Origin: Streptomyces sp. DT2A-34
GTDB taxonomy: Bacteria; Actinomycetota; Actinomycetes; Streptomycetales; Streptomycetaceae
Assembly: GCF_030499515.1 (NCBI RefSeq)
Contig: NZ_JASTWJ010000001.1
Location: forward strand, 9,218,001-9,282,000
Reading direction: 5' to 3'
Length of the DNA: 64,000 nucleotides
The translations under genes and the position numbers were made by a program. The stretch's first letter is position 1. Every line of letters starts with the position of its first letter. The notes under the pieces were generated by a model that saw nothing but the letters and a program-made list of their open reading frames with translations, did not search any database and had not been told where the DNA came from. Positions 20,876 through 29,377 of this stretch are shown one piece after another.

Positions 20876-21631
20876 ATGAGGCAGGCCGAGTTCGACGGCA
20901 AGGGCAGTTGCATCCGCTGGACGGAGACGCCGGGGGAGGGGCCCGCGCGCGTGTATGTGCACGGACTTGGCGCGGTGTCCTCCGTGTACCACGCCCATGT
21001 CGCGGCTCGACCCGAGCTCTCGGGCCGACGGAGCCTGTTCGTCGACCTGCCGGGGCATGGGATCAGCGACCGGCCCGAGGACTTCGGGTACCGGCTGGAT
21101 GAGCACGCCGACGCCCTCGCGGTGGCCCTGGACGCGGCGGAACTGAGCGGTGCGGAGCTGGTCGCGCACAGCATGGGCGGTTCCGTCGCCCTCGTGCTCG
21201 CCCACCGCCGGCCCGACCTCGTCTCCCGACTGGTCCTCACCGAGGCCAACCTCGACGCCTCGCCTCCGCCCGCCGCGGGGAGCGCGTGGATCACGGCCTA
21301 CGAGGAGGAGGAGTTCGTCGGCGGCGCGCACGCGCGCGTGCTGGACGCGGTCGGGCCGCTGTGGGCGGCGACCATGCGGTTGGCCGACCCGCGCGCCCTG
21401 CACCGCAGCGCCGTGGGGCTGAGGCGGGGCTCCGAGCCGATCATGCGGGACATCCTCGAAGGGCTGACCATCGACCGCGCGTACCTTCAGGGCGAGCTCA
21501 GCGGTGAACTTCCGGGCAGGGAAGCCCTGGAGGCCGCGGGCGTGCGCGTGGTGACCGTGCCCGGCGCCGGCCACAACGTCATGTTCGACAACCCCGACGC
21601 CTTCGTGGCGGCCGTCGCCGGGCTGGGCTGA
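20876..21631 (+). CDS. Alpha/beta-fold hydrolase
   Basis: Cytosolic hydrolase of 251 aa. The fold is shown by YVHGLGAVSSVYHAH (oxyanion HG motif), LFVDLPGHGISDRP, the nucleophile elbow VAHSMGGSVAL, and GAGHNVMFDNPDAF carrying the catalytic His. AAGGGAG six bases before the ATG at 20876 sets the start. Control by the divergent PadR protein is probable. Substrate unknown; esterase, lactonase or C-C hydrolase activity are all compatible. Confidence 0.92.
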   Translation: MRQAEFDGKGSCIRWTETPGEGPARVYVHGLGAVSSVYHAHVAARPELSGRRSLFVDLPGHGISDRPEDFGYRLDEHADALAVALDAAELSGAELVAHSMGGSVALVLAHRRPDLVSRLVLTEANLDASPPPAAGSAWITAYEEEEFVGGAHARVLDAVGPLWAATMRLADPRALHRSAVGLRRGSEPIMRDILEGLTIDRAYLQGELSGELPGREALEAAGVRVVTVPGAGHNVMFDNPDAFVAAVAGLG

Positions 21632-21635
21632 GACG

Positions 21636-22235
21636 TCAGGACTCCCGTACGGCCAGCGCCAGGAAGCGGTCGTCCTCGTCGACGTACGACGTCATGCGCC
21701 ATCCGGAACCGGCCAGCAACGGCCGCAGGTTGTGCTCGGCGCGCAGGTCGCCCGGCGTGATCTGGCGGCCCTGGCGTGCCGCGAGTGCCGCCCTGCCGAT
21801 CGGATGGAACAGTGCGAGCATGCCGCCACGGCGCACCACACGGGCCAACTCCCGCAGGTTCGTCGCCGGATGGGACAGGTGCGCGATGAGGCCGGCCGCG
21901 AACACGGCGTCGAGCGACTCCGACCGCAACGGCAGCGCGGCCACGTCGGCGAGCAGCAACTGCCCGTCGGCGTCGCGTCCGGCCCGTACGGCGGCCTCCA
22001 GCATGGCCGGGGTCAGATCGGCCCCCAGGACCACCCCCGAGGGCCCCACAGCGGCACGCAGGGGCGGCAGGGCCCGCCCGGTGCCGCAGCCCGCGTCGAG
22101 CACCCGGCCGCCCTCACGCAGCCCGAGCTCGGCGACCGCGGCCGCGTAGGCAGGCCCGTCGTCGGGGAACCGACTGTCCCAGTCGGCGGCGCGGGCGGTG
22201 AAGAACTCCTGCACATGCGTGTGGTCGTCGCTCAT
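21636..22235 (-). CDS. Class I SAM-dependent methyltransferase
   Basis: A methyltransferase of 199 aa with the SAM-binding motif I VLDAGCGTGRALPPL, motif II VLGADLTPAMLEAA, and motif III-like region FAAGLIAHLSHPATNL typical of Methyltransf_11 proteins. ATG at 22235 is chosen; ATG at 22244, two codons further out, has a purine-rich tract only three bases away. The gene converges with the alpha/beta hydrolase, their stops four bp apart. The methyl acceptor cannot be predicted. Confidence 0.9.
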   Translation of the reverse strand: MSDDHTHVQEFFTARAADWDSRFPDDGPAYAAAVAELGLREGGRVLDAGCGTGRALPPLRAAVGPSGVVLGADLTPAMLEAAVRAGRDADGQLLLADVAALPLRSESLDAVFAAGLIAHLSHPATNLRELARVVRRGGMLALFHPIGRAALAARQGRQITPGDLRAEHNLRPLLAGSGWRMTSYVDEDDRFLALAVRES

Positions 22236-22386
22236 GTTTCGCATGATCCCTCACCGGCACGAATGACGTCGCTGTGCACACGTTCGAGCGTGACGCGATC
22301 GTTCCGGTGCATGTGTGCGTCATATTCCAACAGCTTTCGAAACGCGCCCCCTTCGTGCGCCCGTGCCCCCCTAGCGTCCCGGGTCC

Positions 22387-23160
22387 ATGGGACACCTGGA
22401 CCACGCCGCCCTGGGCTGGCTTACCCCCGTGCTGTCGTACGTGATGGCCTGCATAGGCGCCGCGCTCGGCCTGCGGTGCACCGTCCGCGCGCTCGCCGCC
22501 ACCGGCCGCTCGCGCCGCAACTGGCTCGTCACCGCGGCCTCGGCGATCGGCACGGGCATCTGGACCATGCACTTCGTGGCCATGCTGGGCTTCAGCGTCA
22601 GTGGCACCGACATCCGCTACGACGTGCCGCTCACCGTCGTGAGCCTGCTCGTCGCCATGACCGTCGTCTGCGCCGGAGTCTTCGCCGTCGGCTACAGCCG
22701 TGACCGGACCCGCGCGCTCTTCCTCGGCGGTCTCACCACCGGGCTCGGCGTCGCGAGCATGCACTACCTGGGCATGGCCGCCGTACGACTCCACGGCGAC
22801 GTCACCTACGACCCCGCCCTCGTCGGACTCTCCGTCCTGATCGCCGTCGTCGCGGCTACGGCGGCCCTGTGGGCGGCGCTCAACATCAAGTCGCCCGTCG
22901 CCGTCACCATCGCCTCCCTGATCATGGGCGCGGCGGTCAGCAGCATGCACTTCACAGGGATGTTCGCCGTCGGCGTAAGCGTCACGCCCTCCGGTGACGT
23001 CCTGCCCGGGGCCACGGCGATGCAGTTCATCTTCCCCCTCGCCGTCGGCCTCGGCTCCTACCTCTTCCTGACCTCGGCGTTCGTCGCGCTCTCGCCCACA
23101 ACGAGGGAGCGCGAGGCATCCGCGTCGGCCCAGCGGTCGGTCGAGAGCGTCGCCGGCTAG
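22387..23160 (+). CDS. MHYT-domain integral membrane sensor
   Basis: A 257-aa protein with about seven membrane helices. Three MHYT-type motifs are seen, WTMHFVAM (about 59-66), ASMHYLGM (123-130) and SSMHFTGM (185-192), each at a helix end where the Met/His residues are thought to bind a metal, possibly copper, and sense a diatomic gas. No GGDEF, EAL or kinase output domain follows, so it is a stand-alone sensor module. It lies 66 bp upstream of the conservon and on the same strand, which may link its signal to that system. Confidence 0.92.
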   Translation: MGHLDHAALGWLTPVLSYVMACIGAALGLRCTVRALAATGRSRRNWLVTAASAIGTGIWTMHFVAMLGFSVSGTDIRYDVPLTVVSLLVAMTVVCAGVFAVGYSRDRTRALFLGGLTTGLGVASMHYLGMAAVRLHGDVTYDPALVGLSVLIAVVAATAALWAALNIKSPVAVTIASLIMGAAVSSMHFTGMFAVGVSVTPSGDVLPGATAMQFIFPLAVGLGSYLFLTSAFVALSPTTREREASASAQRSVESVAG

Positions 23161-23226
23161 CGGCGGGTCCGGACCGGTGACGGCCCGGAAAGGCCCGCCC
23201 CCGAACCCCTTCCGAGCGAGGAGGCC

Positions 23227-25749
23227 ATGCGTACACCCCGCAGGACCACCGCAGTCGGCGCCGAGACGCCGTCCCCGCCCCCCGTGCGCGGCCGCCGCGC
23301 CCATGCCGGACCGCCGGCCGACGAAGGCCCGGAAGAACTCACGGGCGCAGCGCCGGACGACCCACCCGCGCGCGTGGAGCGCTGGCGTATACGGCCGCGC
23401 ACCGTCCGCGCCAAGATCGTCTGTCTGCTGATGGTGCCGGTCGTGTCGCTGCTGGCCCTATGGGCCTACGCCACCGTCACCACCGCGCAGGACGTCGCGA
23501 GGCTGCGCCAGTTGCAGCGCGTCGACGCCGAGATCAGGGCGCCCGTCGCGGCCGCCGTCGCCGCCCTCCAGGCCGAACGCGAGGCCGCGGTGCGCTACGC
23601 CACCGACTCTTCCGCCGCACAGAGCGCCGACTTCAAGGCGCTCGCGGAAGGCACCGACAAGGCGGTGGCGCAGCTGCGGCTCGGCGACCGCAGCACCGTC
23701 GCCGACAGCGAGGAGCTTCCCGCCGGGGTGGCGCGGCGTCTCGAGGCCTTCGTCACCCGTGCCGAGCAGCTGAGCACCGTACGCAGTGCTGTCATCGACC
23801 GCCGCTCCGGCTGGGACGAGGCGTACGGGCGGTACACGAAGACCGTCGCGAGCGCGTTCTCGGTGGGCGGCGCGCTCACCGGCATCCAGGACGCCGAACT
23901 CGGCTCCGACGCGCGCGTGCTGCTCGAATTCGCCCGCGCGGGCGAGGCGCTGGCCCAGGAGGACGTGGTGCTGGACAGCGCACGCCTCGCCGGGCGTCTC
24001 GACGGAGAGCGGTTGCGGCTGTTCACCGGCGCCGTCGACACCCGCCGTACGCTCACCGAATCCGCCGTCGCGGACCTGCGCGGCCCGGAACGCGCGGCCT
24101 GGCAGAGCCTCGCCGACGGCAGCGCCTACGCGACCGTGGCCGCCGTAGAGGACAAGGTCCTCGCCACCGCACCGGGCGTACGGGCGATCGACGCCGCGGC
24201 GGAAGCCACCTGGAGCAAGGCACGCGCACGCGTGCAGGGCGGAATGCGGACGATCGAGCAGGACGCCGGGCGCGGAGTCGCGGACAGCGCCGACCCCTTC
24301 ACCCGTGGCCTGCTCACCCCGGCCGGCGCCGCCGTCCTCCTCGGCCTCGCCGCCGTCGCCGCCTCTCTCGTGATCTCCGTACGCATCGGCCGCGGCCTCG
24401 TCGTCGAGCTGGTCAGCCTGCGCAACGGCGCCCTGGAGATCGCCCGGCGCAAACTCCCCGAAGCCATGCGCAAGCTGCGTGCCGGTGAGGAGATCGACGT
24501 CCGGGCCGAGGCGCCACCCGGACCGCCCGCCGAGGACGAGACCGGTCAGGTCGCCGAGGCCCTGGCCACCGTCCACCGCGCCGCGCTGCGGGCCGCCGTG
24601 GAGCGCGCCGAACTCGCCAGCGGCATCTCCGGCGTCTTCGTCAACCTCGCCCGCCGCAGCCAGATCCTCGTGCACCGCCAACTGAGCCTCCTGGACAGCA
24701 TGGAACGGCGCTCCGACGACCCCGACGAACTGAGCGACCTCTTCCGGCTCGACCACCTCACCACCCGTATGCGACGCCATGCCGAGAGCCTGATCATCCT
24801 CTCGGGAGCGGCCCCCGGGCGGGCCTGGCGGATGCCGGTCTCCCTGACCGACGTGGTCCGCGCGGCCGTCTCCGAAGTAGAGGACTACGCGCGCGTGGAG
24901 GTACGGCTGCTCCCCGAGGCGTCCGTCATCGGCGCGGCCGTCGCCGACCTCACCCACCTCCTGGCGGAGATCGTGGAGAACGCCGCCCAGTTCTCGCCGC
25001 CCCACACGCGCGTGCGCATCACCGGAGAGCCCGTCGGCAACGGTTACGCCGTCGAGGTCGAGGACCGCGGTCTGGGCATGGGCAAGGAGACCCTCGTCGA
25101 GGCCAACCGGCGCATCGAACAGTCCGAGTCGCTCGACCTGTTCGACAGCGACCGGCTCGGCCTCTTCGTCGTCAGCAGGCTCGCCTCCCGGCATGGCATC
25201 AAGGTGCACCTGCGCACCTCGCCGTACGGCGGCACCACCGCGGTCGTCCTGCTGCCCACCGCCCTGCTGCACGAGGCCACGGCGGAACGTTCCCCCGGGA
25301 GGAAGGCGGACAGCGAGCGGCCCGCCGAGCGTGCGTACGCGCGCGTGCCAGCCGCCGACCGGCCCCAGGAGTCCGTCCACGCGGTCGCCGAGCGGCCCGC
25401 GCTGGTCGCTCCCGTGCCGGTCGTGGAGGCCCGCACGACCGACACCCCACCCCCGGGAGTCACCACCTTGCGACTGCACCGCCCCCCGGACGACTCCGAA
25501 GCCTCCGACGACCTCCCACGCCGCGTACGGCAGGCGAGCCTCGCCCCCCAGCTGCGCGAGGGGCGCCCCGAGGAGCCGGCGCAGCCGCCCCCAGCCCGCG
25601 ACGACGACCAGCGCACCCCCGAACTCGTACGGGACCGCATGGCGGCCTACCGGGACGGCTGGGCGCGCGGCGGCGGCAGGCAGCCCGGCCGCGGTGCCAC
25701 TCCCGATTCCACAGCGCGCAGTGACAGCAGCGAAGGAGACCCCGCATGA
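23227..25749 (+). CDS. cvnA: Conservon sensor histidine-kinase-like protein CvnA
   Basis: First gene of a conservon, 840 aa. Order of parts: cytoplasmic N tail; membrane helix (VCLLMVPVVSLLALWAYATV, near 65-85); extracellular nitrate/nitrite-sensing (NIT-type) helical domain; second membrane helix (near 360-380); HAMP-like linker; dimerisation region (RRSQILVHRQLSLLDSMERR); and an HATPase domain with the N box EIVENAAQFSPP and G box EDRGLGMGKE. No canonical phosphorylatable H-box is obvious. A long disordered Pro-rich tail ends the protein. CvnA anchors a membrane complex with CvnB, C and D that acts like a G-protein-coupled receptor system. Its stop overlaps the cvnB start. Confidence 0.93.
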   Translation: MRTPRRTTAVGAETPSPPPVRGRRAHAGPPADEGPEELTGAAPDDPPARVERWRIRPRTVRAKIVCLLMVPVVSLLALWAYATVTTAQDVARLRQLQRVDAEIRAPVAAAVAALQAEREAAVRYATDSSAAQSADFKALAEGTDKAVAQLRLGDRSTVADSEELPAGVARRLEAFVTRAEQLSTVRSAVIDRRSGWDEAYGRYTKTVASAFSVGGALTGIQDAELGSDARVLLEFARAGEALAQEDVVLDSARLAGRLDGERLRLFTGAVDTRRTLTESAVADLRGPERAAWQSLADGSAYATVAAVEDKVLATAPGVRAIDAAAEATWSKARARVQGGMRTIEQDAGRGVADSADPFTRGLLTPAGAAVLLGLAAVAASLVISVRIGRGLVVELVSLRNGALEIARRKLPEAMRKLRAGEEIDVRAEAPPGPPAEDETGQVAEALATVHRAALRAAVERAELASGISGVFVNLARRSQILVHRQLSLLDSMERRSDDPDELSDLFRLDHLTTRMRRHAESLIILSGAAPGRAWRMPVSLTDVVRAAVSEVEDYARVEVRLLPEASVIGAAVADLTHLLAEIVENAAQFSPPHTRVRITGEPVGNGYAVEVEDRGLGMGKETLVEANRRIEQSESLDLFDSDRLGLFVVSRLASRHGIKVHLRTSPYGGTTAVVLLPTALLHEATAERSPGRKADSERPAERAYARVPAADRPQESVHAVAERPALVAPVPVVEARTTDTPPPGVTTLRLHRPPDDSEASDDLPRRVRQASLAPQLREGRPEEPAQPPPARDDDQRTPELVRDRMAAYRDGWARGGGRQPGRGATPDSTARSDSSEGDPA

Positions 25750-26219
25750 TCCAGGATCCGAGCATGAGGGCCGACGTGGGGGTCCCCCCGCTCGAGCGAA
25801 GCCGAGAGTGGGGGAGGGCCGGCGAACTCGACTGGCTGCTGGACGACTTGGTGCTGCGGGTGACCGAGGTACGGCACGCCGTGGTGCTGTCCAACGACGG
25901 GCTGGCCGTGGGCGCGTCGACCGACCTGCGCCGCGAGGACGCCGAGCACCTCGCCGCGGTCGCCTCCGGCTTCCACAGTCTCGCCAAGGGCGCGGGTCGG
26001 CACTTCGGCGCCGGCGGGGTGCGCCAGACCATGGTGGAGATGGACGACGCCTTCCTGTTCGTGGCGGCCGCGGGCGACGGCTCCTGTCTAGCCGTCCTCA
26101 CCGCCGTGACCGCCGACATCGGACTGGTGGCGTACGAGATGGCACGGCTGGTCAAACGCGTCGGCGAGCATCTCTACACGCCGACGCGCATGGCAGCGCG
26201 GCCGCCCGCCGCGGGATGA
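25746..26219 (+). CDS. cvnB: Roadblock/LC7-domain protein CvnB with inserted repeat peptide
   Basis: Second conservon gene, 157 aa, ATGA overlap with cvnA. The roadblock/LC7 fold runs from LDWLLDDLVLRVTEVRHAVV through VLSNDGLAVGAS, GRHFGAGGVRQTMVEM to GLVAYEMARLVKRVGE. Roadblock proteins regulate small GTPases, here CvnD. Unlike the orphan paralogue at 27926, which starts almost directly at the domain, this protein has about 35 extra N-terminal residues, partly encoded by a hairpin-forming repeat (25776-25816, read as VGVPPLERSREWGRAG). Confidence 0.92.
   Translation: MIQDPSMRADVGVPPLERSREWGRAGELDWLLDDLVLRVTEVRHAVVLSNDGLAVGASTDLRREDAEHLAAVASGFHSLAKGAGRHFGAGGVRQTMVEMDDAFLFVAAAGDGSCLAVLTAVTADIGLVAYEMARLVKRVGEHLYTPTRMAARPPAAG
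25776..25816. repeat. Hairpin repeat inside cvnB coding sequence
   Basis: An inverted repeat with arms of C-rich (CCCCCCGCTC, 25785-25794) and G-rich (GAGAGTGGGGG, about 25804-25814) sequence around GAGCGAAGCC. From memory it resembles a small palindromic element dispersed between genes in Streptomyces genomes; I see only this copy in the window. It is translated in frame near the N terminus of CvnB. Confidence 0.6.
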
Positions 26220-26241
26220 GCCGGAAGGGCGGTCCGCGCGC

Positions 26242-26655
26242 ATGACCGAGGACACGACGGGCGCCCCGCACGAGCAGGGCAGCCAGTGGTACGACAGCGA
26301 GGCCGGGCCCCTCGTCCGCCCGTACGCCATGACGGGCGGACGCACCGACCCCGGCCCCACCGGGGTGCGTTTCGACCTGATCGCCCTGGTCACCCTGGAC
26401 GCTTCCGTGCCCGGAGCCGACGACGACACCGCGCTCGGGCCGGAACACCGGGCCCTCATCGAGCTGTGCCGTACGGAGACGCAGTCGGTCGCGGAACTCG
26501 CCGCCGGCGCCGATCTGCCCGTGGGGGTCGTCAGGGTGCTCCTCGGCGACCTCCTGGAACTGGGCTGCGTCACCGTCAGCCGTCCGGTACCACCCGCACA
26601 GCTTCCGGACGAACGGATTCTGCGTGAGGTGATCGAAGGATTGCGGGCGCTGTAG
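26242..26655 (+). CDS. cvnC: DUF742 protein CvnC
   Basis: Third conservon gene, 137 aa. DUF742 features: VRPYAMTGGRT near residue 30, ALIELCRTETQSVAELAAGA, LPVGVVRVLLGDLLELGCVTV (winged-helix-like), and the C-terminal ILREVIEGLRAL typical of the family. GGAAGGGCGG lies upstream of the ATG. In studied conservons CvnC binds the other Cvn proteins; it may couple CvnA/B to the GTPase. Confidence 0.93.
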   Translation: MTEDTTGAPHEQGSQWYDSEAGPLVRPYAMTGGRTDPGPTGVRFDLIALVTLDASVPGADDDTALGPEHRALIELCRTETQSVAELAAGADLPVGVVRVLLGDLLELGCVTVSRPVPPAQLPDERILREVIEGLRAL

Positions 26656-26774
26656 ATGAGATTCCAGAACCAGTCAAAAGTGTTCCAATCCCGCGAAGGG
26701 CGGCCGCAGTTGTCATGATGCTGACTTCGCACCGTGACGTCGACCGATGCCGGCACTCCCGAGAGAAGTGATCG

Positions 26775-27380
26775 ATGGTCTCCGAGCACTCCGACGCCTC
26801 CGACGGCGAGACGGCCGCCCTGGCGCTGAAGATCCTGGTCGCCGGCGGGTTCGGCGTGGGCAAGACCACCATGGTGGGCGCGGTCAGTGAGATCCGGCCG
26901 CTGCGCACCGAGGAACTGCTCAGTGAAGCAGGGCAGTTGGTGGACGACACCGACGGTGTGGACCAGAAGGTCACCACGACCGTCGCCATGGACTTCGGAC
27001 GCATCACCATCCGGTCCGGCCTGTCCCTCTACCTCTTCGGCACCCCGGGCCAGGACCGCTTCTGGTTCCTGTGGGACGAGCTGTCACAAGGTGCCCTGGG
27101 CGCGGTGGTCCTCGCGGACACCCGGCGCCTGGAGGACTGTTTCCCCGCGGTGGACTACTTCGAGCACCGGCACATCCCGTTCGTGGTGGCCGTCAACTGC
27201 TTCGCGGGCGCCCGGACGTACGGCGCCCACGACGTCTCACGCGCCCTCGACCTGGACAGCGGTACACCCGTGGTGCTCTGCGACGCCCGGGACCGCGACT
27301 CGGGAAAGGAGGTGCTGATCCGCCTCGTCGAGTACGCCGGGCGGATGCACACCGCCCGGCTGCTCGATTCCGTGGGCTGA
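26775..27380 (+). CDS. cvnD: Conservon small GTPase-like protein CvnD
   Basis: Fourth conservon gene, 201 aa, an ATP/GTP-binding protein of the MglA/Ras-like group. Walker A is seen as VAGGFGVGKTTMVGAV (about 22-37); TTTVAMDFGRI holds the switch I Thr; LFGTPGQDRFWFLW is the G3/switch II region; VVAVNCFAGA replaces the classical NKxD specificity loop, as in other CvnD proteins. The 119-bp gap after cvnC is wider than the other joints of the operon. It would cycle between GTP and GDP under control of CvnB. Confidence 0.94.
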   Translation: MVSEHSDASDGETAALALKILVAGGFGVGKTTMVGAVSEIRPLRTEELLSEAGQLVDDTDGVDQKVTTTVAMDFGRITIRSGLSLYLFGTPGQDRFWFLWDELSQGALGAVVLADTRRLEDCFPAVDYFEHRHIPFVVAVNCFAGARTYGAHDVSRALDLDSGTPVVLCDARDRDSGKEVLIRLVEYAGRMHTARLLDSVG

Positions 27381-27399
27381 CTGGTTCTGACCCCCGTCG

Positions 27400-27829
27400 T
27401 CAGTCCGCGACGCCCTTCTCCGCCAGCACCTTCTTCGATCGTGACGCGGACGAGGAGTTCACCCGGCACGCCGTTGCGGGCCCCGAACTCCTCCGCGCGT
27501 TCCTCGCCCATGTACCGAGCCCCGATACGACCGGCCCAGTGCCTCAACTCCGCCGGATCCTCCGAAATCCGGGCGATGCCCTGAAGTACCACGAAGTCGT
27601 ATGGCGGCCGGTCGACGTCCACGCACAGCGCCACCCGGCCGTCACGGGCCAGATTGCGGCCCTTCACACTCGACTTGCCGGTGTTGAACACCAACTCGTC
27701 CCCGTCCAGCACGAACCAGATCGGCGTCACATGCGGACTCCCGTCGGCCCGCACGGTCGACAACTTTCCGGTGCGTGTGCCCTGTGAGACGAACGCCCGC
27801 CATTCCTCATCGGTCATCTTCTGCGCCAT
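27400..27829 (-). pseudogene. PPOX-class F420/FMN-dependent enzyme, frameshifted at 3' end
   Basis: Small split-barrel oxidoreductase of the pyridoxamine-oxidase class (GKLSTVRADGSPHVTPIWFV, then RVALCVDVDRPPYDFV), which usually binds F420 or FMN. AAGGAGG eight bases before ATG at 27829 is ideal. After LLVRVTIE the frame runs on for over 90 codons antisense to cvnD. One extra base near 27431-27437 explains this: in the neighbouring frame the end reads KVLAEKGVAD and stops at 27400, the usual family ending, 19 bp from the cvnD stop. Only the last residues are affected, so an elongated protein may still function. Sequencing error is possible. Confidence 0.8.
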
Positions 27830-27925
27830 GCCCCCATCCTCCTTGCCCACGGGCGGGATCGTCGGGAAAGGTGGCGAAGAGATCCTCCGGCGCAGGGGGA
27901 GACATCTACACGGGGAGACCGGAAC

Positions 27926-28339
27926 ATGGCGCAGAACCAGGGACTTGGCTGGTTGCTGGACGACCTGACGGAGCGCGTCGATCATGTGCGGCACGCGTTG
28001 GTGCTGTCCAACGACGGTCTGGTGACGGGTGCGAGCACGGGACTGCGGCGCGAGGACGCCGAGCACCTCGCCGCCGTCTCGTCCGGACTGCACAGCCTCG
28101 CCAAGGGTTCGGGACGGCACTTCGGCGCGGGCAGAGTGCGCCAGACCATGATCGAGTTCGACGACGCGGTGCTGTTCGTCACGGCGGCGGGCACCGGCAG
28201 CTGCCTGTGCGTGCTCAGCGGCGCGGAGGCGGACATCGGCCAGATCGCCTACGAGATGACCCTGCTCGTCAACCGGGTCGGCGAGCACCTCGACGTGGAC
28301 GCCCGACAGCCCGAACGGGCGCCGATCACAGACGCCTGA
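27926..28339 (+). CDS. Orphan roadblock/LC7-domain protein (CvnB paralogue)
   Basis: Second CvnB-like protein, 137 aa, starting nearly at the domain (LGWLLDDLTERVDHVRHALV) after a GGGGAG ribosome site. The body closely matches CvnB at 25746 (GASTGLRREDAEHLAAV, GRHFGAGRVRQTMIEFDD). The high similarity and short distance suggest duplication from the adjacent conservon. No second cvnA, C or D is present, so it may compete with or replace CvnB in the same complex. It carries no hairpin-derived N-terminal extension. Confidence 0.92.
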   Translation: MAQNQGLGWLLDDLTERVDHVRHALVLSNDGLVTGASTGLRREDAEHLAAVSSGLHSLAKGSGRHFGAGRVRQTMIEFDDAVLFVTAAGTGSCLCVLSGAEADIGQIAYEMTLLVNRVGEHLDVDARQPERAPITDA

Positions 28340-28365
28340 CCTGCTGATTCGCCGTCCCCGTGGAG

Positions 28366-28374
28366 TTATCCACA
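28366..28374 (+). promoter_or_regulatory. DnaA-box match (TTATCCACA)
   Basis: An exact TTATCCACA nonamer in the 126-bp gap upstream of the DUF6397 gene. It matches the general bacterial DnaA box; Streptomyces oriC boxes are mostly TTGTCCACA. It lies about 90 bp before the start codon, where DnaA binding could affect transcription. Single copy, so weak evidence. Confidence 0.3.
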
Positions 28375-28465
28375 GGCTCGCCACAAGATTCGCCCGACCG
28401 GCTACGGTTTTTGTCACGGCGAGCGCACTCAGCGTGAGCCACTGACTCCACGGGGGAGACCGATC

Positions 28466-29377
28466 ATGTCAGGCGACACCGTCACGAAACCGCACCACCT
28501 CTCCTGTACGCCGAGTCGCGCCGCCCGCGAACTGGGCCTGAAGCGAGGAGAGTTGGACCTCGCCGTCCACATCGGACTCATCCGGACCGTGCCGGACGAG
28601 GGAGGTGGGGGCCGCCGCGTCCCGCGGTCGGAGATCGACCGGGTGCGTTCGGGGGCCGGGTTCCCCGAATCGTTGCAGGACCGCGTGAAGGTGGTGGGTA
28701 CGACGGAGGGCGCGGGCGTCGTGGACGTGCCCATCGGCAGGTTCACGCGTCTGGCGCGCCTGGGGCTGGTCGTGCCGGTGACGTGGTACCTCAATCGCTA
28801 CCGCGCCGTGGTCTGGTTGTATCTGGCCGAGGAGTTGAGGCAGTTCGCCACCGACGAGAAGAACGCCCCGCTGCTGAACGCCCGACGTACGCCCGAAGGG
28901 CTGCGCGGCATGCTGGACGCGGGCGTGGATCTGCGGGCGCGCAACTGGCGGGGACGTCATCGGGGATTCCTGCTGCGGCTGGCTGACGACCCGTGGGAGA
29001 GCGCCGGCGCGCTGGCCGCCTTCCTCGACCCCGTACAGATCGCGGAAATCGTCCCCGACCCCTATGAGCGCTCCCATCTGAACCGCTTCCGGCCGGGGCC
29101 GCCGGCATCCGGCGCACCGGGCTCGCCTGCCGCCCACCTCGCCGAGAGGATCATGACGGCGGACGACCCGGACGAGATCGGCCTGCTGCGGGCCGAACTG
29201 ACGGCAGTGCTGGAGATGGCGCGCGAGAGGCGGCCGGCCCCGCGTCCGACGGCGACGCGGGTCCCGGCTCCAGGGCATCCGGTGCTCCTCGGTCCGCCAC
29301 GGCCCGAGGAGCCGGAACCGCCACGCGGCTTGCTGAGCTGGCTGCGCCGCAGAAGCCACCGGGCTACAGCGCCCTGA
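28466..29377 (+). CDS. DUF6397-like actinobacterial protein
   Basis: A 303-aa cytosolic protein of unknown function that I associate with the Streptomyces DUF6397 family. The N-terminal part (CTPSRAARELGLKRGELDLA) looks like a helix-turn-helix with a wing-like continuation (GGRRVPRSEIDRVRSG), so DNA binding is plausible. A central conserved block includes RNWRGRHRGFLLRLADDPWE, and the tail is Pro/Arg rich. GGGGGAGA precedes the ATG. The 3' end overlaps the converging tesB gene by 14 bp. Confidence 0.78.
   Translation: MSGDTVTKPHHLSCTPSRAARELGLKRGELDLAVHIGLIRTVPDEGGGGRRVPRSEIDRVRSGAGFPESLQDRVKVVGTTEGAGVVDVPIGRFTRLARLGLVVPVTWYLNRYRAVVWLYLAEELRQFATDEKNAPLLNARRTPEGLRGMLDAGVDLRARNWRGRHRGFLLRLADDPWESAGALAAFLDPVQIAEIVPDPYERSHLNRFRPGPPASGAPGSPAAHLAERIMTADDPDEIGLLRAELTAVLEMARERRPAPRPTATRVPAPGHPVLLGPPRPEEPEPPRGLLSWLRRRSHRATAP

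Noticed and set aside
13440..25360. Many ACGCGCGTG-like palindromes
   Set aside because: Nearly all are within genes as Ala-Arg-Val codons; they follow from codon use in G/C-rich DNA and show no regular spacing or orientation.
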